DNA from: Methanoregula formicica SMSP
GTDB taxonomy: Archaea; Halobacteriota; Methanomicrobia; Methanomicrobiales; Methanospirillaceae
NCBI RefSeq assembly: GCF_000327485.1
Contig: NC_019943.1
Span: 2,046,001-2,110,000 of the forward strand
DNA: 64,000 bases
Direction: 5' to 3'
The position numbers and the translations under genes are program-made. Below the pieces are notes generated by a model. It did not search any database and was not told the origin of the DNA. It was given only the letters and a program-made list of their open reading frames with translations. This document shows positions 8,473 through 17,167 of the stretch, in pieces (within the stretch, counting starts at the first letter, position 1; each line of letters starts with the position of its first letter).

Positions 8473-8687
8473 TGGGGGGTTACCGGGCAGGAAAACCACG
8501 CTGATTTGACAGGGTACGGGAGATCAGGGTAACCGGAAATTACAACAAAAATGAAAGATTGTGCCCCGATTGCGAAAATCTGGGAAAAGTGGAGTTATCT
8601 TACCAGGTGCGCGCCATGGCACCGACGGGATCAGAGCGCGCTATGATGCGAAGCAGCAGAGGAAACTGATGAAAATCCCGGGGATTT

Positions 8688-9035
8688 TCATACCAGCGCT
8701 TTCTCAATCTCCGCCTTTGTCCGGTCAAGGACGATCCGGCCGATCTTGGTTACCCTGCCATTGACCAGGATCATGGGGATGGGCGGGTGCTCGTGCTCGA
8801 TAATTTCCTTGATATAATTTGGAGTTCCCTCATCGAGAAGGGTCAGTTTCGTTTCCACGCGGTCGCCATACGCTGCTTTCAGGGCATTTGTGAGCGCCTG
8901 GAAGGCAGCGACCAGTTTTCCGGAATGGAAGCATTCTTCAAGACCGCAGGTACGGTCATCGTCACAGGGAAAAGGGGAGCACTCCGAGGTCTTCAGGCCG
9001 ACAACTTCGACCGTTACGGTTCCAGCCATGCCCAT
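8688..9035 (-). CDS. small cysteine-rich thioredoxin-fold-like protein
   Basis: I do not recognise a named family. The 115-residue protein starts with a beta strand (TVTVEVVGL), followed by a cysteine-rich segment SECSPFPCDDDRTCGLEEC with four cysteines. Its C-terminal half contains PPIPMILVNGRVTKIGRI, like the cis-proline strand of thioredoxin-fold proteins. A thioredoxin-like redox or metal-binding protein is the best guess. The start is ATG 9035 or 9029; neither has a clear ribosome binding site, and an AT-rich box near 9045-9055 suggests a near-leaderless transcript. It lies beside the FTR-rubredoxin and glutaredoxin genes on the same strand. Confidence 0.7.
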   Translation of the reverse strand: MGMAGTVTVEVVGLKTSECSPFPCDDDRTCGLEECFHSGKLVAAFQALTNALKAAYGDRVETKLTLLDEGTPNYIKEIIEHEHPPIPMILVNGRVTKIGRIVLDRTKAEIEKALV

Positions 9036-9188
9036 GATCTTTGCGGGAAAAGTATAAGAGAATGTTCAAAATGGCATAGTGTATCCTTGCTGGCGCAAAG
9101 GGGGGATTATTACAGGGAATAGGCATTCACCATAACACACAATTGTTCAATCGCCCGAAAAAGAGGGTATCAACAATCCTGAAAAAAA

Positions 9189-9719
9189 TTACAGGAACCG
9201 CTCGAACCGGTCCTTTTTTGCCTTGCAGACCGGGCAGATGCCCGGGGGCTGATCGCGTGCGCAGAGATAGCCGCATACCTTGCAGCGCCAGACCGGGAAC
9301 GGGAGGCTCCCGAAGGTTGCCCCTCCACCGACTGCGACCGTCTGGACAGCACGCTCCTTCATCGTTCCCCGCTGGGAGCGGGGCGGGCGGCGTTCGGGAA
9401 CGGGCGCGACCTTCCGCGTACCGTCTGCGATCGCCTCGCTGACGTACAGGGCGCAGTAACAGGCGCCATGCTCCTCAATGTCCGAATCGCGGTAATCGCA
9501 GGGACAGATGATGTCAAGATCCTCTTCTTTTTTCCCGGAAGCCAGCCGGCAGGGGCAGGCCCGGTACCCGTACCGCTGTTCGTTCTTCAGGAGACCTCGG
9601 ATAAGGTTTTTCACAAACTCTGCATCCGGGTTGAGGAGGTATCCCCCGTCCAGGGCATCCTTCCTGAGAGCATCATATGCCCGGTCAACGTCCTGCTCGC
9701 TGATGCCGGTAAACGTCAT
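9189..9719 (-). CDS. ferredoxin:thioredoxin reductase catalytic domain fused to rubredoxin
   Basis: A 176-residue two-domain protein. Residues 1-100 carry the FTR beta-chain cysteine pattern: RACPCRLA, IICPCDYRD and HGACYC, which hold a [4Fe-4S] cluster next to a redox-active disulfide. After a basic, Pro/Arg-rich linker, the last ~40 residues form a rubredoxin-like domain (WRCKVCGYLC and GICPVC). Such proteins pass single electrons from ferredoxin or rubredoxin-type donors to disulfides. The gene overlaps the upstream glutaredoxin by an ATGA, and that protein is the obvious partner. No separate FTR variable chain is visible in this window. Confidence 0.88.
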   Translation of the reverse strand: MTFTGISEQDVDRAYDALRKDALDGGYLLNPDAEFVKNLIRGLLKNEQRYGYRACPCRLASGKKEEDLDIICPCDYRDSDIEEHGACYCALYVSEAIADGTRKVAPVPERRPPRSQRGTMKERAVQTVAVGGGATFGSLPFPVWRCKVCGYLCARDQPPGICPVCKAKKDRFERFL

Positions 9720-9991
9720 GGTGCTAGGGCCTCCCGGATCTCCTGCTCACGGAACCCGATGATGACCTTGTTATTGTTGATCACAAGCGTGGGGAATGAG
9801 CCGCTGGGATTAAACTTCTCGACCAGCGTAATCGCATCCTCCTGCTCTTTGCCATCCAGAAGATCGACAAAGGTATAATCGAATGCCACTCCGATCTCGC
9901 GGAGGAGATCCTTGGTCTTTGCACACCACCCGCATGTGGAGAGCGCGTACAGCACGACGTTTCCCTTGTCCTTTCCGTCAACGTGTTCCAT
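9716..9991 (-). CDS. glutaredoxin-like protein
   Basis: A 91-residue single-domain glutaredoxin/NrdH-type protein. The active site CGWC is near residues 20-23 after YALSTCGWCAKTKDLL, the cis-proline strand is GSFPTLVINN, and GFREQEIREAL forms the last helix. It is translationally coupled (4-base overlap) to the FTR-rubredoxin fusion, so the pair probably forms a ferredoxin-dependent dithiol reducing system. A TATA box upstream (10039-10046) fits transcription start near 10015. Confidence 0.9.
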   Translation of the reverse strand: MEHVDGKDKGNVVLYALSTCGWCAKTKDLLREIGVAFDYTFVDLLDGKEQEDAITLVEKFNPSGSFPTLVINNNKVIIGFREQEIREALAP

Positions 9992-10038
9992 GAAACCGGG
10001 TCTCCCTCTGTTGTATGATGGGAAGTTGCGGCAGATAG

Positions 10039-10046
10039 TATTTATA
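10039..10046 (-). promoter_or_regulatory. TATA box of the glutaredoxin/FTR operon
   Basis: The minus strand reads TATAAATA, preceded by GGG. Transcription would start about 25 bases downstream (near 10015), leaving a leader of about 24 bases before the glutaredoxin ATG at 9991. Confidence 0.55.
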
Positions 10047-10108
10047 CCCGGGGATAGTGCGCAGAGATATCCGGGAAAAAAGAGTTGTGGATGATTGAGG
10101 TTCTGTCT

Positions 10109-10606
10109 TCACTTCTTCTTCATGATGATCTCGACGTCTTCGAGAAGTGCCTGAAGGTCTTCCTCATGTTCGACTTCCTGCGAGAGGATCGTGAGGAGGA
10201 TATTGTAGGTGACCGGGTCTTTGTCTTTTGTCTTCTTCATCAGGGAATTGTACGTCTTGATGGCGCACTGCTCGCCCTTGATGTTCTGTTCTAAAATCTT
10301 CACGATGAACGGGTCATCCGGGGCATCGTACCCGCAGTTGGTGAACTTGTACCAGTCCTGCGGCTTGGTTATGGGTGTTCCGCCAAGCTGGATGATGCGG
10401 GTCGTCAGCAGTGTCGCGTGGTTCAGTTCTTCGGTTGCATGGAGCGTGAGTTCGCTGATGACCGCTTCCTTGTTGGGACCCTTGACAACCTTGGAGCCGA
10501 TCCAGTACTGGTAGTAGGCGAGCCATTCATCGCAATAGGCCTTGTTGAGCAGGTTCACGATCTCCTTTACGTCGCTTCCGACAATCTTCTGTCCTAGTGT
10601 TCCCAT
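10109..10606 (-). CDS. ferritin-like / DPS-like di-iron protein
   Basis: A 165-residue four-helix ferritin-like protein. Iron-ligand type residues occur in the expected pattern: DEWLAYYQYW on helix A, ELTLHATEELNHA (E..H) on helix B, NIKGEQCAIKTYN on helix C and LSQEVEHEEDL (E..H) on helix D. This fits the bacterioferritin/DPS-like superfamily, which oxidises and stores iron or removes peroxide. A strong ribosome binding site (AGAGGTGA) precedes the ATG at 10606, and a TTTAAA box sits near 10656. Divergent from carA. Together with the neighbouring thiol-redox genes, an oxidative-stress role is likely. Confidence 0.85.
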   Translation of the reverse strand: MGTLGQKIVGSDVKEIVNLLNKAYCDEWLAYYQYWIGSKVVKGPNKEAVISELTLHATEELNHATLLTTRIIQLGGTPITKPQDWYKFTNCGYDAPDDPFIVKILEQNIKGEQCAIKTYNSLMKKTKDKDPVTYNILLTILSQEVEHEEDLQALLEDVEIIMKKK

Positions 10607-10815
10607 ATTCTTTCACCTCTGTTCCTTTGCGGTAACGATCCAATATCGGAAGCCATCCTTTAAATGGGTATCCGAACCGGCATGATACGAGCCCAGAAGC
10701 CGGCTCCTGCCCGGGGGTAACAGGGAAGATATAAGATCCCGGAAACAGCCTGCCACTGCACTATCGTTAATAACCATTCAGGCATATCTACTATGGAAAT
10801 CCTGGTGGGGAAAAC

Positions 10816-11871
10816 ATGAAGGCAGTTCTGGGTCTTGAGGATGGTCAGTTCGTTGTCGGAGATGGATTCGGTGTTGAGGGCGAATGTTCCGGTGAACTCG
10901 TCTTCAACACCCTTATGACGGGATACATGGAGGCGCTCTCCGATCCCAGCTATTTTGGCCAGATCCTGATGTTCACGTTCCCGACAATCGGGAATTACGG
11001 TGTCGATGTGCAGAACATGCAGAGCCAGAGTACGAAGGTCCTTGGGGCTGTCTGCCGGGAGATCTGCGATGTCCCGGATTCACGGCCGACAATCCGCGAA
11101 TACTTTGAACAGAAGAAGCTGCTCGGCATAGCAGGTGTCGATACCCGCAGCCTCACCATCAAGACCCGCGTTCACGGGACAATGCGTGCCGCACTGGTCG
11201 TGGGCAGCGATGATGGCACATATGCTGTGAAACTCGCACAAAAATCCCCCTCCATATCAGATTGTGTTCCGATCCCCGAGGTCTCCTGCAAGGCTCCGTA
11301 CCGCATTCCCGGAAAAGGGAAACGCGTAGCCATTATCGATCTTGGCCTCAAGACCAATATCCTCACCAGCCTTACGCGGAGAAAAGGCGATCTCTATATC
11401 TTCCCCCATGATGCTTCCTACGACGATATCTTCGGGTGCGAGCCGGACTGCCTCTTCATAACAAACGGCCCCGGTGATCCTAAAGTTGCAACCAAGACGA
11501 TTGCCACTGTCAAGAAATGCATCGGGGAACTCCCCATCTTCGGGATCTGCATGGGCAACCAGATCTCTGCGCTCGCCCTTGGCGGCGACACCTACAAGAT
11601 GAAGTTCGGGCACCGCGGGGCCAACCAGCCGGTCCGGTACCATGACGGCAGGATCTTCATCACCACCCAGAACCACGGGTTCGCTGTCGATGCAGACTCG
11701 CTGCCGGAGGGATGTGCAGTCACCTTCGTCAATGCCAACGACGGCTCCGTTGAAGGGTTCGAAAACCAGGACCTGCGGATCAACTGCGTCCAGTTCCATC
11801 CCGAGGCCCATGCCGGTCCCCAGGACACGGAATGTCACTATTTTGACGGGGTCTTCAGGAGGCTCGGATAA
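10816..11871 (+). CDS. carA: carbamoyl-phosphate synthase small subunit
   Basis: A 351-residue glutaminase subunit of carbamoyl-phosphate synthase, which releases ammonia from glutamine and channels it to CarB. It has the CarA-specific N-terminal domain (ECSGELVFNTLMTGYMEAL) and a class I amidotransferase domain with the nucleophile in FGICMGNQ (about residue 245) and the His/Glu pair in QFHPEA near residue 327. The carB ATG overlaps the stop codon of this gene (TAATG), so the two are coupled. A GGTGGGG ribosome binding site precedes the ATG. Confidence 0.97.
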   Translation: MKAVLGLEDGQFVVGDGFGVEGECSGELVFNTLMTGYMEALSDPSYFGQILMFTFPTIGNYGVDVQNMQSQSTKVLGAVCREICDVPDSRPTIREYFEQKKLLGIAGVDTRSLTIKTRVHGTMRAALVVGSDDGTYAVKLAQKSPSISDCVPIPEVSCKAPYRIPGKGKRVAIIDLGLKTNILTSLTRRKGDLYIFPHDASYDDIFGCEPDCLFITNGPGDPKVATKTIATVKKCIGELPIFGICMGNQISALALGGDTYKMKFGHRGANQPVRYHDGRIFITTQNHGFAVDADSLPEGCAVTFVNANDGSVEGFENQDLRINCVQFHPEAHAGPQDTECHYFDGVFRRLG

Positions 11872-14800
11872 TGCCCCGGAAACAGCATATCAAAAAAGTC
11901 CTGATCATCGGGTCGGGCCCCATCCAGATCGGGCAGGCCGCAGAGTTCGACTTTTCGGGGAGCCAGGCCTGCCGGGCAATGAAGGAGGAGGGCGTCAAGG
12001 TCGTCCTCGTCAACTCCAATCCCGCCACTATCCAGACCGACCCGGGGATGGCCGATGCCATCTACATCGAACCGCTCCGCGCCGACATCATTGCAAAGAT
12101 CATCGAGAAGGAGAAGCCGGACGGCATCCTCTCCGGCATGGGCGGGCAGACCGGGCTCAACATGACCGCGGAGCTTGCCGAGAAGGGGGCGCTGAAGGAT
12201 GTCGAAGTTCTGGGGACGCCTCTCGAAGCGATCTACAAAGGCGAGGACCGGGAGAAGTTCCGGTCCCTCATGCAGGAGATCGGCGAGCCGGTGCCAAAAA
12301 GTGTCATCCTTACCGGGCTCAACCAGATCGACGAGGCCATCTCCGCCATCGGCCTTCCGGCAGTTGTCCGGCCGGCTTATACGCTCGGTGGCGCCGGCGG
12401 TGGCATTGCCCATACCCGCGAAGAACTCACGAGGATCGTGGAACTGGGGCTCTCGCGCTCGCGGATCCACCAGGTCCTGATCGAGGAGAGCGTGCTTGGC
12501 TGGAAGGAGATCGAGTTCGAGGTGATGCGGGACTCTGCCGACACGTGTATCATCATCTGCGGCATGGAGAACGTAGACCCGATGGGCATCCACACCGGGG
12601 AGAGCGTTGTCGTTGCCCCCATCCTTACCCTTCGCGACGACGAGTTCCAGATGATGCGCAGTGCGGCGATCAAGATCATCCGGGCGCTCGATGTCCAGGG
12701 CGGCTGCAACATCCAGTTCGCGTTCCGGAACGGGGACTACCGCGTCATCGAAGTGAACCCGAGGGTTTCCCGATCCTCTGCCCTGGCATCCAAGGCAACG
12801 GGCTACCCGATAGCACGGGTTTCGGCAAAGATCGCGATCGGGCTCCGGCTGGACGAGATCACCAACACCGTCACCGGCTGCACACCCGCATCGTTTGAAC
12901 CCGCTATCGATTACATCGTCGTGAAAGTGCCTCGCTGGCCGTTCGACAAGTTCAAGGGCGCCGACAGGACGCTCTCCACCGCAATGAAGAGCACCGGAGA
13001 GGTCATGGCCATCGGGAGGACGATAGAGGAGGCGCTCATGAAGGCGAAGCGCTCGCTCGATACCGATGTCCAGAGCCACACGAGCCCAAGCGAGATCCGG
13101 ATGATCCTCACCCGCCCCACCGATGAGAGGTTCCACTGCCTCTTTGACGCGTTCCGTCAGGGCTTCACGGTCGATGAGATCCTCCAGCTGACCTCCATCA
13201 CCCCATTCTTTCTGGAAAAGATCAAGAATATCGTTGACGTGGAAAAACGCCTTGCGGAAAAGGCCTGCGCAAAGGAGGACATCATCCAAGCCAAGAAGTA
13301 CGGATTCTCCAATACCGAGATCGCCCAGATCTGTGGAAAGTCCCCTGCCGAGATCGATTCCCTTGTTGCCCCCCCGGCCTACAAGATGGTGGACACGTGC
13401 GCTGCCGAATTTCCGGCAAACACGCCCTATTTCTACTCAACGTACGAACCACAGTCCGAGATCATACCAACCGAAGGCAAAAAAGTCCTCATCCTCGGAT
13501 CCGGGCCAATCCGTATCGGCCAGGGAATCGAGTTCGATTACTGCACGGTCCATGCCGTGCAGGCCCTGCGGGAGGAAGAGGGAGTTAGGGTCCATATCGT
13601 CAACAACAACCCGGAGACCGTGTCGACAGACTTCGATACCTCGGACCGGCTCTTCTTCGAACCCATGCAGCTCGAGGACGTGGCAAACATCCTCAAATCC
13701 GACACCTATTATGGCGTCATGGTCCAATTCGGCGGGCAGAATGCCGTCAACCTTGCCGTGCCGATCGAAAACGAAATCCGCAGGCTGGGCCTCTCCACAC
13801 GGATCCTCGGGACGAGCCCGGATGCCATGGATATCGCCGAGGACCGCGACCGGTTCAGCGTGCTCTTAAAGAAACTCAGCATCCCCTGCCCGCCCAATTC
13901 CTCAGCCTATTCTGAGGCGGAGGCAAAAGCAAAAGCAGCGCAGATCGGGTACCCGGTGCTCGTCCGGCCGTCCTATGTCCTCGGGGGCCGGGCAATGGAG
14001 ATTGTCCACGATGAGCGGGAACTCGATACGTACATGAAGGAGGCGGTCCGGGTCAGCCGGAACCACCCGGTCCTCATCGACTCATACCTTCAGAATGCCG
14101 TAGAGCTGGATGTCGACGCTGTCTGCGATGGCGAGGATGTCCTAATCGGCGGTATCATGGAGCACATCGAACAGGCCGGTATCCACTCCGGCGACTCCGC
14201 CTGCGTAATCCCAACCCAGTCACTTCCCCCGGAAGTCATTAACACCGTGAGGGACTACACGAGGAAACTTGCCATCGGCCTTGGGGTCGTGGGGCTTGTC
14301 AACCTCCAGATGGCCGTAAAAGACAATACGGTATACATTCTCGAAGCAAACCCCCGCGCGAGCAGGACCGTCCCGTTCGTGTCAAAAGCAACGGGCATCC
14401 CGATTGCCAAGATTGCCGCAAAAGTCATGATCGGCAGGAAGCTGCGTGACCTCGGGTATAAGGAGAGGGAGATCGGGCATGTGGCAGTGAAAGAGGTACT
14501 GCTCCCCTTCAACAAGCTCAACGGTGTCGACACCATGCTCGGGCCCGAGATGAAGAGCACGGGGGAGGTCATGGGCATCGACTACGATTTCGGCCTCGCG
14601 TTCTACAAGGCCTGCATCTCGGCCGACAACGAGCTGCCGCTCAAGGGGAACATCTTCATCTCGGTCAACATGGAGCAGAAAGACGAGGTTATTCCCATTG
14701 CCCGTAAACTGCAGGAACTCGGCCTTACGTTGTACGGGACCGAGGGCACCGTCGATTACCTGCATGACGCGGGCATTGAGGCACACCTTGTGCGGAAAGT

Positions 14801-15038
14801 CCAGGAAGGGTCACCCAATGTCCTTGACATGATGCGGCACGGGGAGATCCGGCTCATCATCAACACCCCGCAGGACAAGCAGTCGCGCCAGGACCACTAC
14901 CAGATCATGCGGGCGGCAGTGGACTTCCAGATCCCCTATATCACGACCCTCCAGGCAGCGCGGGCAGCAGCCCTTGCCATCGATGCTATCAAGCGCGAGA
15001 AAGTAACGCTTGAACCCATCAGCCATTATCTCAAATAA
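11871..15038 (+). CDS. carB: carbamoyl-phosphate synthase large subunit
   Basis: A 1055-residue protein with two homologous ATP-grasp halves (starting about residues 1 and 535), each opening with LIxGSGPIxIGQ. The first half activates bicarbonate and the second phosphorylates carbamate. NPRVSRSSALASKATG and NPRASRTVPFVSKATG are the paired ATP-grasp signatures. The last ~130 residues form the MGS-like allosteric domain. Its product, carbamoyl phosphate, feeds ArgF (encoded at 19.1-20.0 kb) and the pyrimidine route. Full length for the family and directly coupled to carA. Confidence 0.97.
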   Translation: MPRKQHIKKVLIIGSGPIQIGQAAEFDFSGSQACRAMKEEGVKVVLVNSNPATIQTDPGMADAIYIEPLRADIIAKIIEKEKPDGILSGMGGQTGLNMTAELAEKGALKDVEVLGTPLEAIYKGEDREKFRSLMQEIGEPVPKSVILTGLNQIDEAISAIGLPAVVRPAYTLGGAGGGIAHTREELTRIVELGLSRSRIHQVLIEESVLGWKEIEFEVMRDSADTCIIICGMENVDPMGIHTGESVVVAPILTLRDDEFQMMRSAAIKIIRALDVQGGCNIQFAFRNGDYRVIEVNPRVSRSSALASKATGYPIARVSAKIAIGLRLDEITNTVTGCTPASFEPAIDYIVVKVPRWPFDKFKGADRTLSTAMKSTGEVMAIGRTIEEALMKAKRSLDTDVQSHTSPSEIRMILTRPTDERFHCLFDAFRQGFTVDEILQLTSITPFFLEKIKNIVDVEKRLAEKACAKEDIIQAKKYGFSNTEIAQICGKSPAEIDSLVAPPAYKMVDTCAAEFPANTPYFYSTYEPQSEIIPTEGKKVLILGSGPIRIGQGIEFDYCTVHAVQALREEEGVRVHIVNNNPETVSTDFDTSDRLFFEPMQLEDVANILKSDTYYGVMVQFGGQNAVNLAVPIENEIRRLGLSTRILGTSPDAMDIAEDRDRFSVLLKKLSIPCPPNSSAYSEAEAKAKAAQIGYPVLVRPSYVLGGRAMEIVHDERELDTYMKEAVRVSRNHPVLIDSYLQNAVELDVDAVCDGEDVLIGGIMEHIEQAGIHSGDSACVIPTQSLPPEVINTVRDYTRKLAIGLGVVGLVNLQMAVKDNTVYILEANPRASRTVPFVSKATGIPIAKIAAKVMIGRKLRDLGYKEREIGHVAVKEVLLPFNKLNGVDTMLGPEMKSTGEVMGIDYDFGLAFYKACISADNELPLKGNIFISVNMEQKDEVIPIARKLQELGLTLYGTEGTVDYLHDAGIEAHLVRKVQEGSPNVLDMMRHGEIRLIINTPQDKQSRQDHYQIMRAAVDFQIPYITTLQAARAAALAIDAIKREKVTLEPISHYLK

Positions 15039-15156
15039 TTGGGCCTGAATCGGAAAAATCGTCATTATTTAAAGATTTTACCGATTTCCGGTTCTTTCAC
15101 CTGCCCGGGAGCAGGCTTGCTGTCCTGAAATTTTTCAACCATAAAAATTGAATATC

Positions 15157-15164
15157 CTTATATA
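15157..15164 (+). promoter_or_regulatory. TATA box of the lipoprotein gene
   Basis: CTTATATA lies 23-30 bases upstream of the ATG at 15187, so transcription should start at or just before the start codon. The mRNA is probably leaderless, and no ribosome binding site is seen. Confidence 0.5.
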
Positions 15165-15186
15165 CCGAAATAACAAAAAAAGATGC

Positions 15187-15693
15187 ATGAAGAAATTATT
15201 CGTTGTTCTTGCGATCCTGTTTATCGGGATTCTGCTTGCGGGATGCACATCCCAGCAGGCAGCACCTGCGACCGCCACCCCGACCCCCACGCCCGTCCCC
15301 ACGGTAGTTGCAACTGCAGTCCCGACCGCTGAACCCACCAAGGAAGTCGTTGTTGTCGTTGTCAACAAGACCCCCGAGGCAACCGCGACAGCCACCCCTG
15401 CCCCGGTCCCGACCTACACGATCACATTCACCCAGGACCTGACCATTATCCCCGATGGAACAGCCTATATCAAGGCAGGCACGAAGGTCATCTGGCAGAA
15501 CACCGACCCCTACAAGCCCCACACCATCCAGGCAAATGATGTAATTACCGGCCAGTACTTTGGCAGCACCAACCCCATCGAGATCCCGTACGGCGGCAGC
15601 TACTCGGTAGTCTTCGACAAGGCCGGCTCCTACGACTACACGACCGGACCCTTCCAGCCCCAGACTGAAGCAAAGATCGTAGTCACTGCGTAA
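15187..15693 (+). CDS. surface lipoprotein with cupredoxin-like domain
   Basis: A 168-residue secreted protein. A lipoprotein-type signal (MKKLFVVLAILFIGILLAGC) ends in a lipobox with Cys20. A Thr/Pro-rich tether follows (residues 25-85, repeated TPTP/VPT), then a ~85-residue beta domain like plastocyanin/EfeO-type cupredoxins: DGTAYIKAGTKVIWQNTD, KPHTIQ, GGSYSVVFDKAGSYDYTTG. The His of PHTI is present, but the Cys of the blue-copper C..H..M loop is absent, so copper binding as in plastocyanin is unlikely. The ATG at 15187 gives a proper signal peptide; an in-frame start at 15148 would not. Confidence 0.82.
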   Translation: MKKLFVVLAILFIGILLAGCTSQQAAPATATPTPTPVPTVVATAVPTAEPTKEVVVVVVNKTPEATATATPAPVPTYTITFTQDLTIIPDGTAYIKAGTKVIWQNTDPYKPHTIQANDVITGQYFGSTNPIEIPYGGSYSVVFDKAGSYDYTTGPFQPQTEAKIVVTA

Positions 15694-15724
15694 CCACGAT
15701 ACCCGGGTTCAGGAATTCCAGCCT

Positions 15725-15741
15725 GAACAACTTTTTTGTTC
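15725..15741 (+). terminator. hairpin with T-tract after the lipoprotein gene
   Basis: GAACAA and TTGTTC form a 6-bp stem around CTTTT, about 30 bases after the stop codon, followed by further T-rich sequence (TTCTTT). Hairpins are not required for archaeal termination, but the T-tract fits. Confidence 0.45.
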
Positions 15742-15858
15742 TTCTTTAGGTGATCTCTTTTTATCACACGGCACCCGCATATTCCCGCAGGCCTGCCCCC
15801 TGAACATATATTCTGGTACTTCCAAGTAGTACAGCATCAATGAGAAAACAGGTGTAAA

Positions 15859-17052
15859 ATGGGGAAAGGCACGATTGTCCTTGCATATTCCGGCGGGCTC
15901 GACACCTCGATCTGCATCCCGCTCCTAAAAGAGAAGTATGACTATGACCGCGTGGTCACGGTTGCCGTGAATGTCGGCCAGCGGGACGAGGAGATCGACG
16001 TTGCCACAGAAAAGGGCAAAAAACTCGCCGACCGCCACTATACCATTGATGTCCGGGAAAAGTTCGTTGCCGACCACATCTTCCCGGCAATACGGGCCAA
16101 TGGTTCCTACGAGGGATACCCCATGGGGACGTCCCTTGCACGGCCGCTCATTGCCGAAGAGGTTGTCCGGATCGCAAAGAAAGAGAAGGCAACCGCCATC
16201 GGCCACGGGTGCACCGGGAAGGGCAACGACCAGCTCCGGTTTGACTTCATTATCCGCAGTGCAGGCCTCGAGGTCGTTGCCCCGATCCGGGAGCTCAATC
16301 TTACCCGGGACTGGGAGATCGACTATGCAAAGAAGCATAACATTCCCGTACCGGTGAAGAAAGACAAGCCCTGGAGCATGGACGAGAACTGCTGGAGCAG
16401 GAGTATTGAAGGGGGCCGCCTCGAAGACCCGGCATTCCACCCGCCCGAGGAGATCTACCTCTGGACAGTCTCACCGGAAAAGGCTCCGGCTAAACCAGAG
16501 AAGATCACGCTGAGCTTTAAAAACGGAGTCCCGGTCGCCCTGAACAAGAAGAAACTCTCCGGGTATGACCTGATCCAGAAACTCAACGTTCTCGCCGGAA
16601 AACACGGGATCGGGCGCAATGATATGATTGAGGACCGCATCCTTGGCCTCAAGGCCCGCGAGAATTATGAGCACCCGGCAGCAACGGTCATCCTTACAGC
16701 CCACCGCGATCTCGAAGGCCTGACCCTGACACGCCAGGAGCTCGTCTTCAAGCGGATGGTGGACGACAAGTGGTCGGAGCTCGCCTACAAGGGACTTGTC
16801 TACGAACCCCTGTACCATGCCCTCAATGCGTTCGTAGAGACCACGCAGAAAAGGGTCAACGGAACCGTTGATCTGGAACTGTACAAGGGCAGCGTGAGAA
16901 TCCTCGGGAGGTCGTCACCGGATGCGCTCTACTCAAGCGATATGGTCTCGTTTGACAGCGACTCGATTGACCAGTGCCATGCGATCGGCGTCTCCCAGTA
17001 TTTCGGCATACAGGCCCGGATGGTCAGGCAGATGCAGAACAAAAAGCGATAA
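15859..17052 (+). CDS. argG: argininosuccinate synthase
   Basis: A 397-residue enzyme that joins citrulline and aspartate with ATP to form argininosuccinate, the step after ArgF in arginine synthesis. The N-terminal PP-loop motif AYSGGLDTS is at residues 8-16. [11 protein letters not shown] and the citrulline/aspartate-binding segment [14 protein letters not shown] match the family. Full length. A GGTGTAAA site precedes the ATG, and a TATA-like box (ACATATATTC) lies about 50 bases upstream. Confidence 0.97.
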   Translation: MGKGTIVLAYSGGLDTSICIPLLKEKYDYDRVVTVAVNVGQRDEEIDVATEKGKKLADRHYTIDVREKFVADHIFPAIRANGSYEGYPMGTSLARPLIAEEVVRIAKKEKATAIGHGCTGKGNDQLRFDFIIRSAGLEVVAPIRELNLTRDWEIDYAKKHNIPVPVKKDKPWSMDENCWSRSIEGGRLEDPAFHPPEEIYLWTVSPEKAPAKPEKITLSFKNGVPVALNKKKLSGYDLIQKLNVLAGKHGIGRNDMIEDRILGLKARENYEHPAATVILTAHRDLEGLTLTRQELVFKRMVDDKWSELAYKGLVYEPLYHALNAFVETTQKRVNGTVDLELYKGSVRILGRSSPDALYSSDMVSFDSDSIDQCHAIGVSQYFGIQARMVRQMQNKKR

Positions 17053-17167
17053 CCCTTTTTTCCGCTATCGGCAACAAACCGTTCCCTCTTTTCAGCTCTC
17101 TCCCGAGGGTGCTTCCCGCATGGAAAAAGCGAAATGTATATGGAGATACAGACAAGAATCGGAGTAT

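Noticed and set aside
11838-13289. A 483-residue open frame antisense to carB.
   Set aside because: The carB frame is unambiguous. High GC at third positions leaves the opposite strand open, and the antisense product has no recognisable fold.
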